A stretch of 64,000 nucleotides of DNA from NCBI GenBank assembly GCA_963920765.1, contig OY987249.1:12834817-12898816 (forward strand). The letters run 5' to 3'. Positions 1-15,519 of the stretch are shown piece after piece. Under the pieces are notes generated by a model. It did no database searches, was not told where the DNA came from, and saw only the letters and a program-made list of their open reading frames with translations. This DNA is from Ulota crispa. Lineage: Eukaryota > Streptophyta > Bryopsida > Orthotrichales > Orthotrichaceae. Each line of letters begins with the position of its first letter. Within the stretch, counting starts at the first letter, position 1. The position numbers were made by a program, and so were the translations under genes.

Positions 1-3691
<3,691 letters not shown>

Positions 3692-3714
3692 ATCACCAGT
3701 GAGTTCCCCTCTTG

Positions 3715-4217
3715 CTCCGGCGCTTTTCTAGGGTTTCATCCACCTCCATTACGCTTTTTTGCATTGGCAAATGTTATGTCCTACAGCGATTTCGTCTTAC
3801 AATCTCAATCTCTTTTGTCGTTCAAACAAACGATATCTCAACTGGACACCACTGATATCTCCTCTGCACAGATTCAGCAGTTTTCTAGAAACCCTAATCC
3901 TGTCAAACTCGACCAACTGTAACGCCATCTTCAACGGAAACCGGTTACAACTGTTCTGTTGTGCCTGATGTTTTGCTCTCCGGCGCTTTTCTAGGATTTC
4001 ATCCACCTCCATTACGCTTTTTTCCATTGCAAATGTTTGATTTCTTCTTACAATCTCAATCGCTTTTGCCGTTCAAACGATATCTTAACTGGACGCCACC
4101 GATGTTTCCTCCGCACAGATTCAGTAGTTTACTAGAAGCCCTAATTGTGTCAAACTCGACCAACTATAATGTCATTTTCGACGGAAACCGGTTTCTGCTG
4201 TGCCTGATGTTTTTTTG
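3715..4217 (+). repeat. Tandem duplication downstream of the phototropin stop
   Basis: Two diverged copies of an approximately 260-bp unit, 3715-3977 and 3978-4217. Both begin CTCCGGCGCTTTTCTAGG and share a series of blocks, including CATCCACCTCCATTACGC, AAACGATATC and GACGGAAACCGG-like ends, in the same order. They start 24 bases after the phototropin stop codon and may be 3' UTR or its intron, because a CAGTGAGT-type donor lies at about 3698. Small ORFs across them look like chance. Confidence 0.8.
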
Positions 4218-7025
4218 CTTTCCGTGTATCACAGAATTGCAACGGGAGCTGGACATGGTGGATTAATCTATTGCGCAATCGTATCCCTTTGAAGCTGAGA
4301 GCAGAGATTTTCGAGCTTCGAAGTGCCAGGAATTGCAGTGACGACGCTCTAATCGCTCAAAACACAAATCGTTACGGAGTTTGCAGTCACGGCCTTCTTC
4401 TTCTTCGTCTCTCTCGGAGCATTGCCGCAGTTATTGGAACGCTGTTAATTAACTGTTGTCATCTCACGCTCAACCCCTCTGCAGCTATTTGAGTTGGATT
4501 GTTTCAACAGGTCTTGAAACCCTAACTCGGGGCTTGAAACCCTAATGTGGATACTATCAACACCCGAAGGCTTTGACAAGTTTGTGGATGTGCGGTTGGT
4601 TCCAAGACAGAGAGTGGGGTCATGTGAAAAGAGTTAGGAAGGAGAATGGTCCCCACTACCCTGTCAGCTGCAGTGTACATTATCACAGAGATTTGCTTGC
4701 AAACCATAAAAAAGCTTGTTTCAATGTCTCTTCTTTTTTTCCCTTTGTTAATACCAAGCGTTCTCAGTGAGTTGTACAGTACAGGGATCACGACTGCTTT
4801 TGCTTTCTCTCACCATCTCTCATTCTTTTTCCTTTTTGGCTGCTTGTTGTTTAGGACATGCTTAGGATGTGCTGTTTTTTGGTTTGTGTATATGGTAAGG
4901 GATATGCACTACGGAATTTTTGATGTGAGGCCCTGCTGCTGCTGCTCAGAGTGCGAAAGGTAGTTAGAGCAAGTGCGGAAGGTAAGTACACTGAATATTG
5001 TATTTAGGCTGCCTTGACAATTAGGTTGCCTTGCCCTGAGTTACTTCCTGACTCATCACTTGGCCACTTGGAGGCGCATACTCCCTATATACTTGGATTT
5101 CACATGGTTTATGGCTTGAAAGCTATGAATTTGTCTTTTTTCACCTTCATTGTTGTTAACATGTCATTTAAAAACTATTTGTTGCAGTAAATTTTGATGA
5201 AATTATTGTAGCAGCAGTATGTATTTATATAGTGTGAAATGTCAAAAAATTAGTATGGGGCAACTTAAAAGCAATATTCAAGGCAGAGAAGTGCAGAAGG
5301 TAAGTAGAGCAAGTGAAGTACACAGTGGAGAATACCCTTGGAGCATTTCTAATTGACCTCAAAATTTTCATCACTTGAAATATAGGAGTATTTCTTGTTT
5401 CCAATGTTGACAACTTATTTTCCCCACTTGCCCAACTAGGTAAAATAATGTTCAACTAACATCAAGCCTCTTTGTTTGCAAAAGTAAAAAAGATTTTTCA
5501 TCATTGATTATTCAACCTAATAATTGTTAAAAAAATGTATTGTTTGAAAGGAGTTGTGCATAGAAAAATTGAAAATTTTGATGTGTTAAGAAGAATATTT
5601 TGGTAGATCCATGCATTAATTGTTTCTTTTTTATCCAAAAGTCATCCTAACTTATTCTACAATATAGGTAGAGATGCTATTGCATCAAAAAATTTGTGTC
5701 CAGATTCCTTACTTGGCATAAAGTGATGATTGGAGGTTGAATGTATCTTATGTGAGAAATCATGTTACTTTTTTTATAGACATTTTTTTTCTTTAAGGTA
5801 TACATCTCACAAAAACTATTACAAAATCTCAAGTGTCTCTTTATCAAGCAATATTCAAAATCCTTCAGTAACACCACAAGTTTGAATTTATTATGATAAG
5901 ATATTGGATGTCTTTTTGTGACTTAAAATTTGAAATTCAAAAAGGGGGAGACGTAAAGGTAATTAAAGGTAGGGAAAGGGAGCATGAGAAGTCACCTCCT
6001 TAGCAAAGCACAAGCAAGGCATACTTGTGAACATAAATTAGCAAAGGATGCAAAAGAATCCTCCAAATAGATTTTTACAACAATGTTAGAACTTAATTAA
6101 AACATGAGTGAAATGCTACTTGGACAATGTAATAGTTTTTGTGTTTGAACTAGGTTGAAATTCATTAGAGATTCCAAATGAACTTTCTTTTTGGATCTCA
6201 TTGGTTATGATTTGTAAAATCCCCACTACAATAGTGTGATCCTCATTATTGCATATAATACTTGTAATAATTTCTTGATTGAGCAACCCCCTTCACATCA
6301 AGAGACATTTTCAATCTTCATGAGGTAAAAATTACCTAAGTTTGTTCACGTTCAGGTTGTCTCCTTATTGAGGATTTCCCCAAAGGTCATACTTGAGAAA
6401 CTCAAAAGGAAAAACCTTCTCTTAAGCAAATACTCATGTGAGCCTTGATCTTCTCACAACTTGTTATGAATTGTGTAATAAGATAGTCATCCTTTGATGT
6501 ATAAGGTTTTCACTTTACCTCAACAAAAAAGACTAGAAAAAGACTCTTAAAATATCTAGAAATTCCATTGCATGCATTGAATTGTGTAATATAATTGTCA
6601 TTCTTTAACTTTTTGGGTTTTAACTTCATCTTTTTGAAAAAAATAAAGAAAAACTTTCAAACATTTATGAATTGAATGAAGATTTTTCATGTGTTGAATA
6701 ATTTGGACAATATGACGTGATAGAGTTATCAATTGGCTTATAGGATACTCAATTTATGTCCAAAATAAAATTGGAGACTTTGCATCCAAAAACTTGAACA
6801 ATATCACCAACATGTTGGATTATTTTATATTACGTCTTGATTCTCTATTGGCTCAATATAAACACTCCTACTTTGACATAGATAAACAACATGTTCAAAT
6901 GCTTAGAAATTGGTATATTATGTGGTGACTAAGTAGTTAGAGAGCTTTGTTGTTTTCACCACTTTGATGACTTCTTTTCACTCATATCAACCTCTTGAAA
7001 ACAACATGCTAGAAAAGTGAGGACT
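4218..7025. other. Region without a supported gene
   Basis: The first 750 bases are of mixed composition and may carry the phototropin 3' UTR or an upstream region of unknown transcripts; from about 5000 the DNA becomes very AT-rich. A short phrase resembling AGCAAGTG..GAAGGTAAGTACAC occurs near 4970 and again, altered, near 5295. No ORF shows family motifs and I see no RNA gene. Confidence 0.5.
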
Positions 7026-8152
7026 ATGGGGAGTGGAAATCAATCCACTCAAATTGATCTACTCAGAAAGTCAAAAAGAAATGGTAGGTCAAAAGTACTC
7101 TCAAGTCAACCAAAGCCAAAGGAAGGAGATTTCTATGTCATGTCATCAACTCTTCAAGAGAAAAGAAAGGGCTTTGTTTCTTCAACACCCACTGATATAA
7201 TGAGTTTGGTTCATGAGTATACTCCCAAAATTCCTTGTTTTTTTTGTCCCTTGAGGCAAATAATTCCACCCTTAAGAGCAGCACATTCAACACAAACTCC
7301 AGAAGATCAATCTTATACGTCCACTCCCTACAAAGACCATTATGATCAACATTTAGAAGAGGATTTTAAATTCATCAAGCCTACCTTTGAGCTCCCCAAG
7401 AGACCTTCAAGTTCAATCTCACCCATGAGGTATACTCAACTAACTCTAATAATTTACTAATTAATTGTACATTTTATTGTGTTTTTAGAAATTTTTATGT
7501 TATCCATATAATTGATTTGATGGTAACTATTAGTCAATAGTGAGCACATGTAAAAATACATTTAGAAGTTCAAATCAATGACAATAGGGGAGCTCACTAC
7601 ATACATATTTATGTGGTTCAATTTTTGTTCCAAGCGTGTTTTTCCTAGGTGCAATAATGATCCTCATAAACATTTGTAAGACTTTATTGTATTAAATCAA
7701 GTACATTATTATTTTTACAATTTTCAATTTTGCATCATGATATATTTTTATTAACACTTATCAAGTTTTCACTCCTTGTGGAACTCACATTTTCTTATAA
7801 AAATCTATTCTATTCTATAGAATTTGGTCAAATACCATCCAAAATGTATTGCCACATTTTTTGAATGTCATAGCAATCTTCAACCTCAACATATAGGTGG
7901 AATCAATATTTAGAGGATGTACTCAAGAAAAATTTCAAGTCATTGCAATATGAAGTTGGTCAAGTGAGAGACAACTTGGAAGAAATTGCAAGCCAAATTG
8001 ATAATTTGTGTACATCTATAAGCATTTTAACAAAAATGCAAGGTGTTCTAATGAAGAAGATAGTTAATTGTAAAGTTAAGGAGAAGAACACCAAAATACT
8101 TACTATTAGAACAAATAATCATTTGAAAAGTTCAAAAATTGTATTTTCATAG
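7026..8152 (+). CDS. Possible two-exon hypothetical protein
   Basis: Not a family I recognise. Exon 1 (7026-7429) ends at a good donor, AG|GTATAC, and exon 2 (7897-8152) follows an ATATAG acceptor; the 467-base intron is AT-rich and the phases match, giving about 219 residues. The N-terminal half is Ser/Thr/Lys-rich with a CFFCPLR stretch. The C-terminal part holds a predicted amphipathic or coiled-coil segment (YEVGQVRDNLEEIASQIDNL). ATG at 7026 is the first true ATG in this frame; an upstream TGA lies at 6996. Composition is slightly less AT-rich than the flanks, which favours coding. It could also be a remnant of a transposon gene or chance. Confidence 0.35.
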
Positions 8153-10767
8153 ATTTGGTTAGGCTTTTTAAGATTCATAAAGAAATATTGGAATTCAAAG
8201 TATTGTTTTCTAAGTTTAAAAATTATTTAATGATGAAAACGAATTCTTTTCCATTTTAGTTTTACAATTTTGAAAATTGTGGATGATTGATTGTATTCAA
8301 TACATAAAAATTTGGAATTGTCTATCCATTCTCCTACAATGAACTAAAAATCTACATCATAAAACACCTTAGTACTACATGCTTGAGTTGTCATTTTTTG
8401 TAAAACTTATTTTCTAGTATCTATTTGTTAGAGACAAAGATCATTTATTAATTTACCTTTCTCTACATTTTGTCATTATGCTTTGATATTTGCATAAATG
8501 TGAAATAAAAAACAACACAAAATTTGTTTTGGTAGGATTGTTGAGTTCAACATCCTTGTCATACAATCTTAGATCTAATAGTCAATCAAATGTAAATCTT
8601 TGTGGATTAGAATTTCCTAACTAGATCAAGAATCTAACATTCAATTATCAACAGTGATATTAATTGTTAGCAAATACAACCAAGGTTTATATTGAAATCA
8701 CCAAAATTTATAGCATTATAAGTTTCTTCTTTCCAAGATCTATTTTATATGAGAATTGCAAGACTTGTCCATTCATCAATGCATGTGAACTTGAAAATTT
8801 ACAAAAAAAAATTGAAAAATAAAGAACAATGAAATCTTATTTTGGACTAGTAGAATGTACAAAACAAAGTTCAAAGGTTTGCATAGGATGTGGCGTTGAT
8901 GTTCAAAGTGAAGAAAAAAGGCTTTGTGGATTTTATCCAAAAATTTAGTTGAATTTGACTAGTTTTTATACTGTGTTCTAATAAGATCCTAATTATTATC
9001 ATATGGATCATGTTAGCAATTTGTCTACCAATTACTATATGTACATGAAGGGTGTGGCATATTCAAAACCAACTTTCTATGATAAGTGGTATAAAAACTT
9101 GACAATTCATTAGCAAGTTTTTAGTGATTTTTTGTGAATTCAAATTTTCATTACTTCACCATTCAAAAAGCAAGTATGAAAAAAAGAGCTTATTTCTTTA
9201 ATAAAAACTACAACAAAAATGAAGCAAATTTTGACATGCTAGACCTTGCCATCACATAATATACAACATTCCATTGGTGGTTGTATGTGTACTAACTCCT
9301 ACCATGCAAATGAGGTGGAACACAAAACAAAATACTTAATAGTGATTTCAAATTCAACTATTGTACTTCAAATTTTTGACCTTAAGTTTTCCTAGATTTC
9401 CCTCAATTGCCTCTTCAAAAAATCTAAAGTCTACAACATTGCTTGAGCAATGTTTCACACCCTATTGTAAATTGAGTAACACTAGTACGCAAATGGAAAG
9501 TAGTGAGCAATGAGTCAAGCTATAGTGAGTTGCAATTGATTTAGGTTAAACCATCAAAGCTAAAAATTGCAAAAAGCCATGTATTTAAATGTAAACATGA
9601 AAAACATAATATTTTTTGAGAAGGCAAATCTAGCTAAGGCAAAGGCCTTTCAAAGAGGTACAAAGGCTGATATTGTCTTATTAAATGCCATCAGTCTTCC
9701 ACTCACCTCTCCCCATTAGCGTGCAAAGGTGTAAATACTTTTAGAAATACACGTAACAAGTAATTCTTGGATTGAAAGATAATGCTCATTATCCAACACA
9801 AGATGTAGTCAGTTAGTCTCAACTATATAACATGAAATCCACTTGATAAGAGCATCATTGCTTTAAACAACTCACAAAACATGTTACTGTTTTTTGTAGG
9901 TGTAAAATTGGGACTTGCAATTATCATCATTAGAAGCACATAATTTTTTTGAGTAGACATTATAGAGTTTGGATGTGGAAATTGGAGAGCCTAAATAGTG
10001 GCCATGGAAAGCAAACTAAGAGGCAAAAAAATATAATGTGCTACAACAATCATGCTTAAAGGGGAAAACATGGAAATGGCATAGCAAGTTTACAAAGTTT
10101 TAGAGCCATTTCCTTGGATTTCCTCTCTCAAAAATGGTTTTCCCTAGCGCATTATACTTTTTGTCCTTAAACCTGCTTTCAATGGGCTCTATTTTTGTTG
10201 TCCAATTTCCACATTCAAGTTTTATGAAGTTTATTCACAAAAATTCTTATGTGCTTCCAATGATAATAATCACAAGTTATTTCAAACAAGCAAAAGATAA
10301 TAACATCTTTAATGAGTATTTAGAGTGTTCCATTGATGATGCTGTGAGTGTACATTTTTGACAAACACAACTAATCAAAAAAATGGCTCCCCCTTTGCCC
10401 ATGCTCCAACTCTGCAAGTCAAAAATCAAATGCCAAGTTCTGATTTTGATGGGTTGAAAAGGACTTGAAAAGTATGCAAGCAATTTCTTTTGTTAGAGCA
10501 TGGACTCCATGCTTGTTTTTATTCCAAATGCTAGACGAGATGCTAGAACTATTTCCATTTCATTTAGCGTCTACTTTCCAAAAAAAAGCTAACACATAGG
10601 CAATCCTAAATGAACCCAAAAGTGAACAAGGGCTTCAACCTAGAAACATAATGCAGAGCGACAATATCAATGAATAAGTTTCAGTTTTTGGCTTTTCCAC
10701 CAATCAAACTTTAGAAATTCTTTGGAATGTGGGACATAATGTTAACATCTTGTGAGACTATTGTTTA
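8153..10767. other. AT-rich intergenic DNA
   Basis: Strongly AT-rich with many homopolymer A and T runs and only short ORFs. I find no protein motif, tRNA-like structure or clear terminal repeats here. Confidence 0.6.
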
Positions 10768-11705
10768 TTAACCCCTAAATCCCTGGGGCCTTTATTTTGT
10801 CAAAAGACACCCAAAACTGCCATTTTTATTACAAAGTACAAAAAAGTTGAAAATTGGTCTTTTTGTATATCTAACCGTAGGATCTTGTACTAGACTTGTA
10901 TTGGAATGTGCACACAAAAATCTATAAATTTTAACCGCACAGATTGCAAGATATTTGCAATTGAATTGTAAAAAACAACCTTTTTTGCACCTTGCATGAC
11001 TATATTATTTGATTTTGAGCTTTTTTAACTTAATTTTTTGCACTATAGAGTTTTGAGGTTTTTTTTAATTTTTATTTTTATTTTTATGGTGGGAAATTGA
11101 GTTAAGAATCTTTAAAACAAAAAAAAAAAACCAAAAACACCTAATTTTCATTCTTAAAAAAATCATTAGGTGGGTGAAGGTTTGAGATTGAACAAAAACT
11201 AAAATTGTTAATAGCCTTGCAATGGAATTGAAACGCAACAATCCCAACAGTGAGATTGTTCTAAAAAACAAACTTCACCCTCCTCAAAAATGTTTTTTGA
11301 AAAAATGTTAAACTTGAATTCAAGAAATGTTTATTATAAGTTATTTTTTCAAGAAGATGCTTGAATTGCCCAAAAAACAAGATTGTCCATAACTTTCTCA
11401 TATCTAGTCCAAATGGAATGAATCAAAGCTTCAAATGTAAACAAAATTATAACCTATGAGAAGAAAATAAATTTTAAATTTTAAATTTTTGTGATTTTTT
11501 TTGCTGCCCAATCTCCATAATTTTTTTCTTATCTAAGCATAACTTTTGCTTTTGGGCATGGATTGGAATAAATATTAATTCCCCAAAAGCTAATGTGTTT
11601 TTCTATCTTCAAAAAACGTTTCAAAAAATCAAAACAAAATTGAGGCTATAGGTACTTGCCCAAAATCTTATTTGTCCCCCAAGGGGACACTCAGGGATTT
11701 TGAAG
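10768..11705 (+). mobile_element. TTAA-type repeat, family A, copy 1 (right end degenerate)
   Basis: Begins TTAACCCCTAAATCCCTGG and runs to a tract of TTTGTCCCCCAAGGGGACAC at about 11675-11695. It is colinear with the copies at 31308 and, inverted, at 53792: all share a start followed by TGCCA and 'CAAAAA' phrases, an AAGATCTTGTA-like block, CATAACTTTCTCATAT and the CCCCCAAGGGGAC block near the right end. The final TTAA-bearing end is missing or mutated. No transposase is encoded. Confidence 0.65.
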
Positions 11706-14700
11706 AAGGAGCATTCACAATAAGGTGATCTAGTCACATTTAAAAAAAATGATGATATATGTATAGTGGGTTTTTATTATATATACACCAAGGGTTGACC
11801 AATTATTGACTTGCCCTCTTTCTACTCTCACCACTCTCTCTTCCCCTTCTTTTCCTCTCATCCCTCCTTAGCTCAATTTACTGCACATATATCAATGTGG
11901 AGGCAAAGTGGAATTTTTTGGTTTTGGGTCATTGTAAGAAACACCTGCCAATATTGTCTCAAACATCCATAGTACTACATTATTGTGAGCGTTTGGAATA
12001 AAATTTTAAAAAATAAACTAAAATAAGGATAATTTGTGAAGCACTTAAAATATTATACTTGAGAAAATTCAAACTTGGAAAAAAAATCCTAAATGTTATG
12101 CACAAAAATAGAACGTCAAAAAACACCAAGAAAAAGGACACTTTGCTCTTTGTTTTTTAGAAAATAGTAAAAATATTCCAACAAAAAAACTAAAATTTGG
12201 CCCTTTTTCCTAACTTGAAGGTGCTCTTTTTTCATCAAATTCTTTTTGGGAAAAATAAATTGTGTTTTGTGCACTTGCGCAAAAGTAGTGCACTTTGAGC
12301 ACACATATAAGGTGGATACTTTGCTACTTCTAGACTATCTTTGGTAGGATTGTGCAACATTAGGAAAGGAACTTGTATTTCAATTTTGACCTTCAGATTT
12401 GCATTTTTGGGTCCAAAGTAGTACTAAAAATCCCTAAAATGGTCAAGGTAGACACCTAATTGGGGGCCATTTAAAAATAGAAAATTTGATTTTAAAAAAT
12501 TCAAAAAAGTACCAAATGTGTCAAACTATCACATGCACCTTCCTCTAAAGTTTCAAGTCAAAAAACTTGAGATGCAAAACTTAGGAGCCCAAAACCTCCT
12601 GCCAAAGACCAATAGGACAAAAAATAGGATAAGTATTTCTTGCAACAACCTTTTTACACTTGCTAGAAAGTGTAAAAGTTTAGATATTTTAACATGTGCT
12701 AATATTTGCCTTTTTGCCTTCACATAGGCAACTTGCTCTATTCAAAGTACAACAATGTAGCTAGGTTTCCATCTTTGAAATCAAAAAAATAAGTTTAGGC
12801 TTTAAAAAATAAAACTAAACATTATCTCGCCTATAAAACCTAAATCTACTGAGAAAAGAAAGCTAATTATTGGTATCAAGTTTGTTGTTGAACATTATCA
12901 AATTTTGATTATTTAACATTTTTTTAATAATGAACATTAGAGGATGGAACTAAGAGTTCATTGACCCTACTTATATTCCTTTTTTTTTTTTGAAATATTA
13001 TGATTAATAATTACAACCTTAGTTTTTTGGCCTCAAGGTAATTAGAGGTGGATAAAACGTCCTTTTTAGACATTTCTCAAAATAAATACTTGAGATTGTA
13101 CTTGAAACAATTTTTTAAAACCTCTTGAATTAAAACTTTGACTTAAACTGACTCAAGTCTTGATAACTTTGATCCATAATGTGAATTGGTTCTACACTCT
13201 CCTCCAAAAGAAAATAAAAAAAGAAACAAATTTCACACCTATAACCTTTTTTTTTTGTTGAACTTCAAAAGACCCATCACAAAAGTATCAATTATTTAAA
13301 CTTACAACATCCTTTAGTGAACAAGCAAATGTGGCGATTTTGCAGTTTCTAGTCCCCTTTGGACAAAATACATCGAGTCACTTGAAGACTTGGGGTTGAT
13401 TTTCCTTTTTGACACAATTATATAGCTTCACACATCCCTCAATAAACTTTATTTGTAGGACATTTTGGAAGTTGTATGTAAAATATTTTGATTTATATCT
13501 TTTGAAATCCTTAGGAATCATTCATAACTTTTTGAAATTGAAATGATGTATATAAAAGCATCATGTCTTGCAAGCTTGGAGAGATCACTTAGTGTATTTA
13601 TAACTAACCATGTGACTTAAGTAATATTTTGTCCCCCTGTTTACTTTAAAATGAAATATGATTTCAACTTACAATTTTGAGTATTGTTTGATCAAGACTA
13701 TAGGATTCTATTGCCAAAATCTTCAAGCCAGATAATATATTGAATGATTTCTAGAGAAGGTTGAAAAATGAACTAAAATGGCAAGTTTTTCAACTCAAAT
13801 ATTTATAGAGAAAACATTTAGATGACCATTGCATCAATATTCAAGAAATATAAACATTCAATAGAGTCTCATTTTTAAAAAAAAGTTTATATTTTAAAAT
13901 GTTTTTTCTTATATAAGATAGGGGTGTGGAAGTTATTTTTAGCTCTACAATGTATGATTTTACTTCAAAATTTGTAACCTATTATCATTAACAAATAAAA
14001 TTATCAATAATTTATAAAATAAACTTTTAAAGTAGGAGAATCTACTCATATTTTGTTCTTTTCCTTTTACATAAGTTTTAGAACATAAGATAAGGGGTCC
14101 AAAATCTTAACGCACATAGTTTTTAACCCTTGAAGGGCCCTTGGATTTTAGAGCTATGGTACCAAATACGGTCGCAACTAATATTTAAAAATTTGAATAA
14201 GTTGAAAATTAAGTGTTACAATCATACATATTAAAAGGTTATATGATGATGAGTGCATTATTTTTTTTGAAAAACCCTCAAAACAACTCAAATATATTTG
14301 TACATACGGCCATACTTACGGCAGCATAGTGCTTTTGTGACGTTCGGGGGTTAAAACTTAAAAGACCCTCTAAGTGATCTTCCCAAGTTTGCAAGGGTAC
14401 GCTAATAAGCTCCAGTATGTACCTCCGTATTGGAGTGCTTCTAACCTAGGGCATTTCTAGAACCGTAGACCGTACTCAGACCAACCGTATGCAAATCTCA
14501 CATCAACTCACAGGTCGTTGACCGCACTTTGAATCCTCGATTGATACTATGGCCCCATGATGATACCCGGGAAGCCAATCAGGAGACCTGATTCTGAAAT
14601 AAGGAGACACTTGGGTTTGGGACCAAAGTTTATTTTATTTCTTTAGTTTCCACCTCTGCCGGAGCTTTGGGCCTCCGTTCGCAGTCTGCTCTCGTCAAAA

Positions 14701-14900
14701 TCTCTCGTGTCCGTAGCACGGCACGATCGGGCGCGATGCGCATATGATTGCGATCTGCGCATGCACGCTGCCAAGACGAATCGATTGAGCTACGGCACGC
14801 GGAAATTGGAGCGGTACCGAGGGAGAACGAAACCCTAGGCCGTTTCCTTTCAATGCGAAGAGCACACTGCTGGATTTCCAAAGCGTGCAGCGCGGCTTTC
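11706..14900. other. AT-rich intergenic DNA with a dispersed repeat
   Basis: Contains an inverted copy of a dispersed repeat (about 12000-12480, listed separately). From about 14290 the base composition rises towards that of genes, ahead of the gene starting at 15520. No convincing coding region or RNA gene is seen. Confidence 0.55.
12000..12480 (-). repeat. Dispersed repeat family D, inverted copy
   Basis: On the reverse strand this stretch contains TTTTTACTATTTTCTAAAAA, TTTTGTGCATAAC and TTTTAAGTGCTT in the same order as 31080-31262 on the forward strand, and its far part (12400-12470) matches 30795-30870 around GTCTACCTTG and TTTTTAGTACT. The middle is poorly conserved. Type unknown; no terminal repeat was recognised. 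Confidence 0.5.
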
Positions 14901-14902
14901 AC

Positions 14903-15519
14903 TCATTGTCTCGGGGTATGATTTCTATTGGAATGGATTCATGGCGTCTGATGAAATGATTGACGGGCAGAATTTTCGAAGGTAAGCGATTTATTCGTTG
15001 ATACATTTTTCCTCTTCTTCTTGTGTGCTGTTGTTGTGTGTTCTTAATGATTCGAAAATTTAAGAAACGAGCTCAGGCGTGGCTCTGTTGCCATCTTATC
15101 GACGAATTGGCTTTACTTACAGTCAGTTGGCACTGGTTTGGTGTTTGTTTTTGGACGACTTTTTCTGTAGGCGTTTTAGAAGAGCTGGTTTTTTGGTATC
15201 CTTCAAGTGCTTGAGATTCATCGCTGTCATGTTGAATGGAGCCCTGTGAATGCACGGGGCATGCTAATCATAGTGGCAAGCTAAGTGACAAGATATTAAT
15301 TGTAGAGCGATATCGTTGCTAAATTGCTCTAGCAAAATTTGTGACTACAGTTTGGTGTTGATAGGGGCAGAGCGATACGAAGCACCGAGAGGGGAGGGAA
15401 GTTATCACGTTTGTTTCAAAAAAGCTACGAAGGGCTTTAAAAGTGCACAGCCTTGAGGCGAACAGACGGGAAGGATATTTTCCGAAGCTGACACGTCTCA
15501 GCCACTGCTGTCTCCGAAT
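14903..15519 (+). promoter_or_regulatory. Probable 5' leader of the cysteine-cluster gene
   Basis: A possible leader exon ends at a consensus donor, CGAAG|GTAAGC, near 14981. The acceptor TCTCAG at about 15501 precedes the main ATG at 15520 by 18 bases, so a leader intron is plausible. A short open stretch beginning ATG at 14941 does not join the main frame through that acceptor. No TATA box was identified with confidence. Confidence 0.35.
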
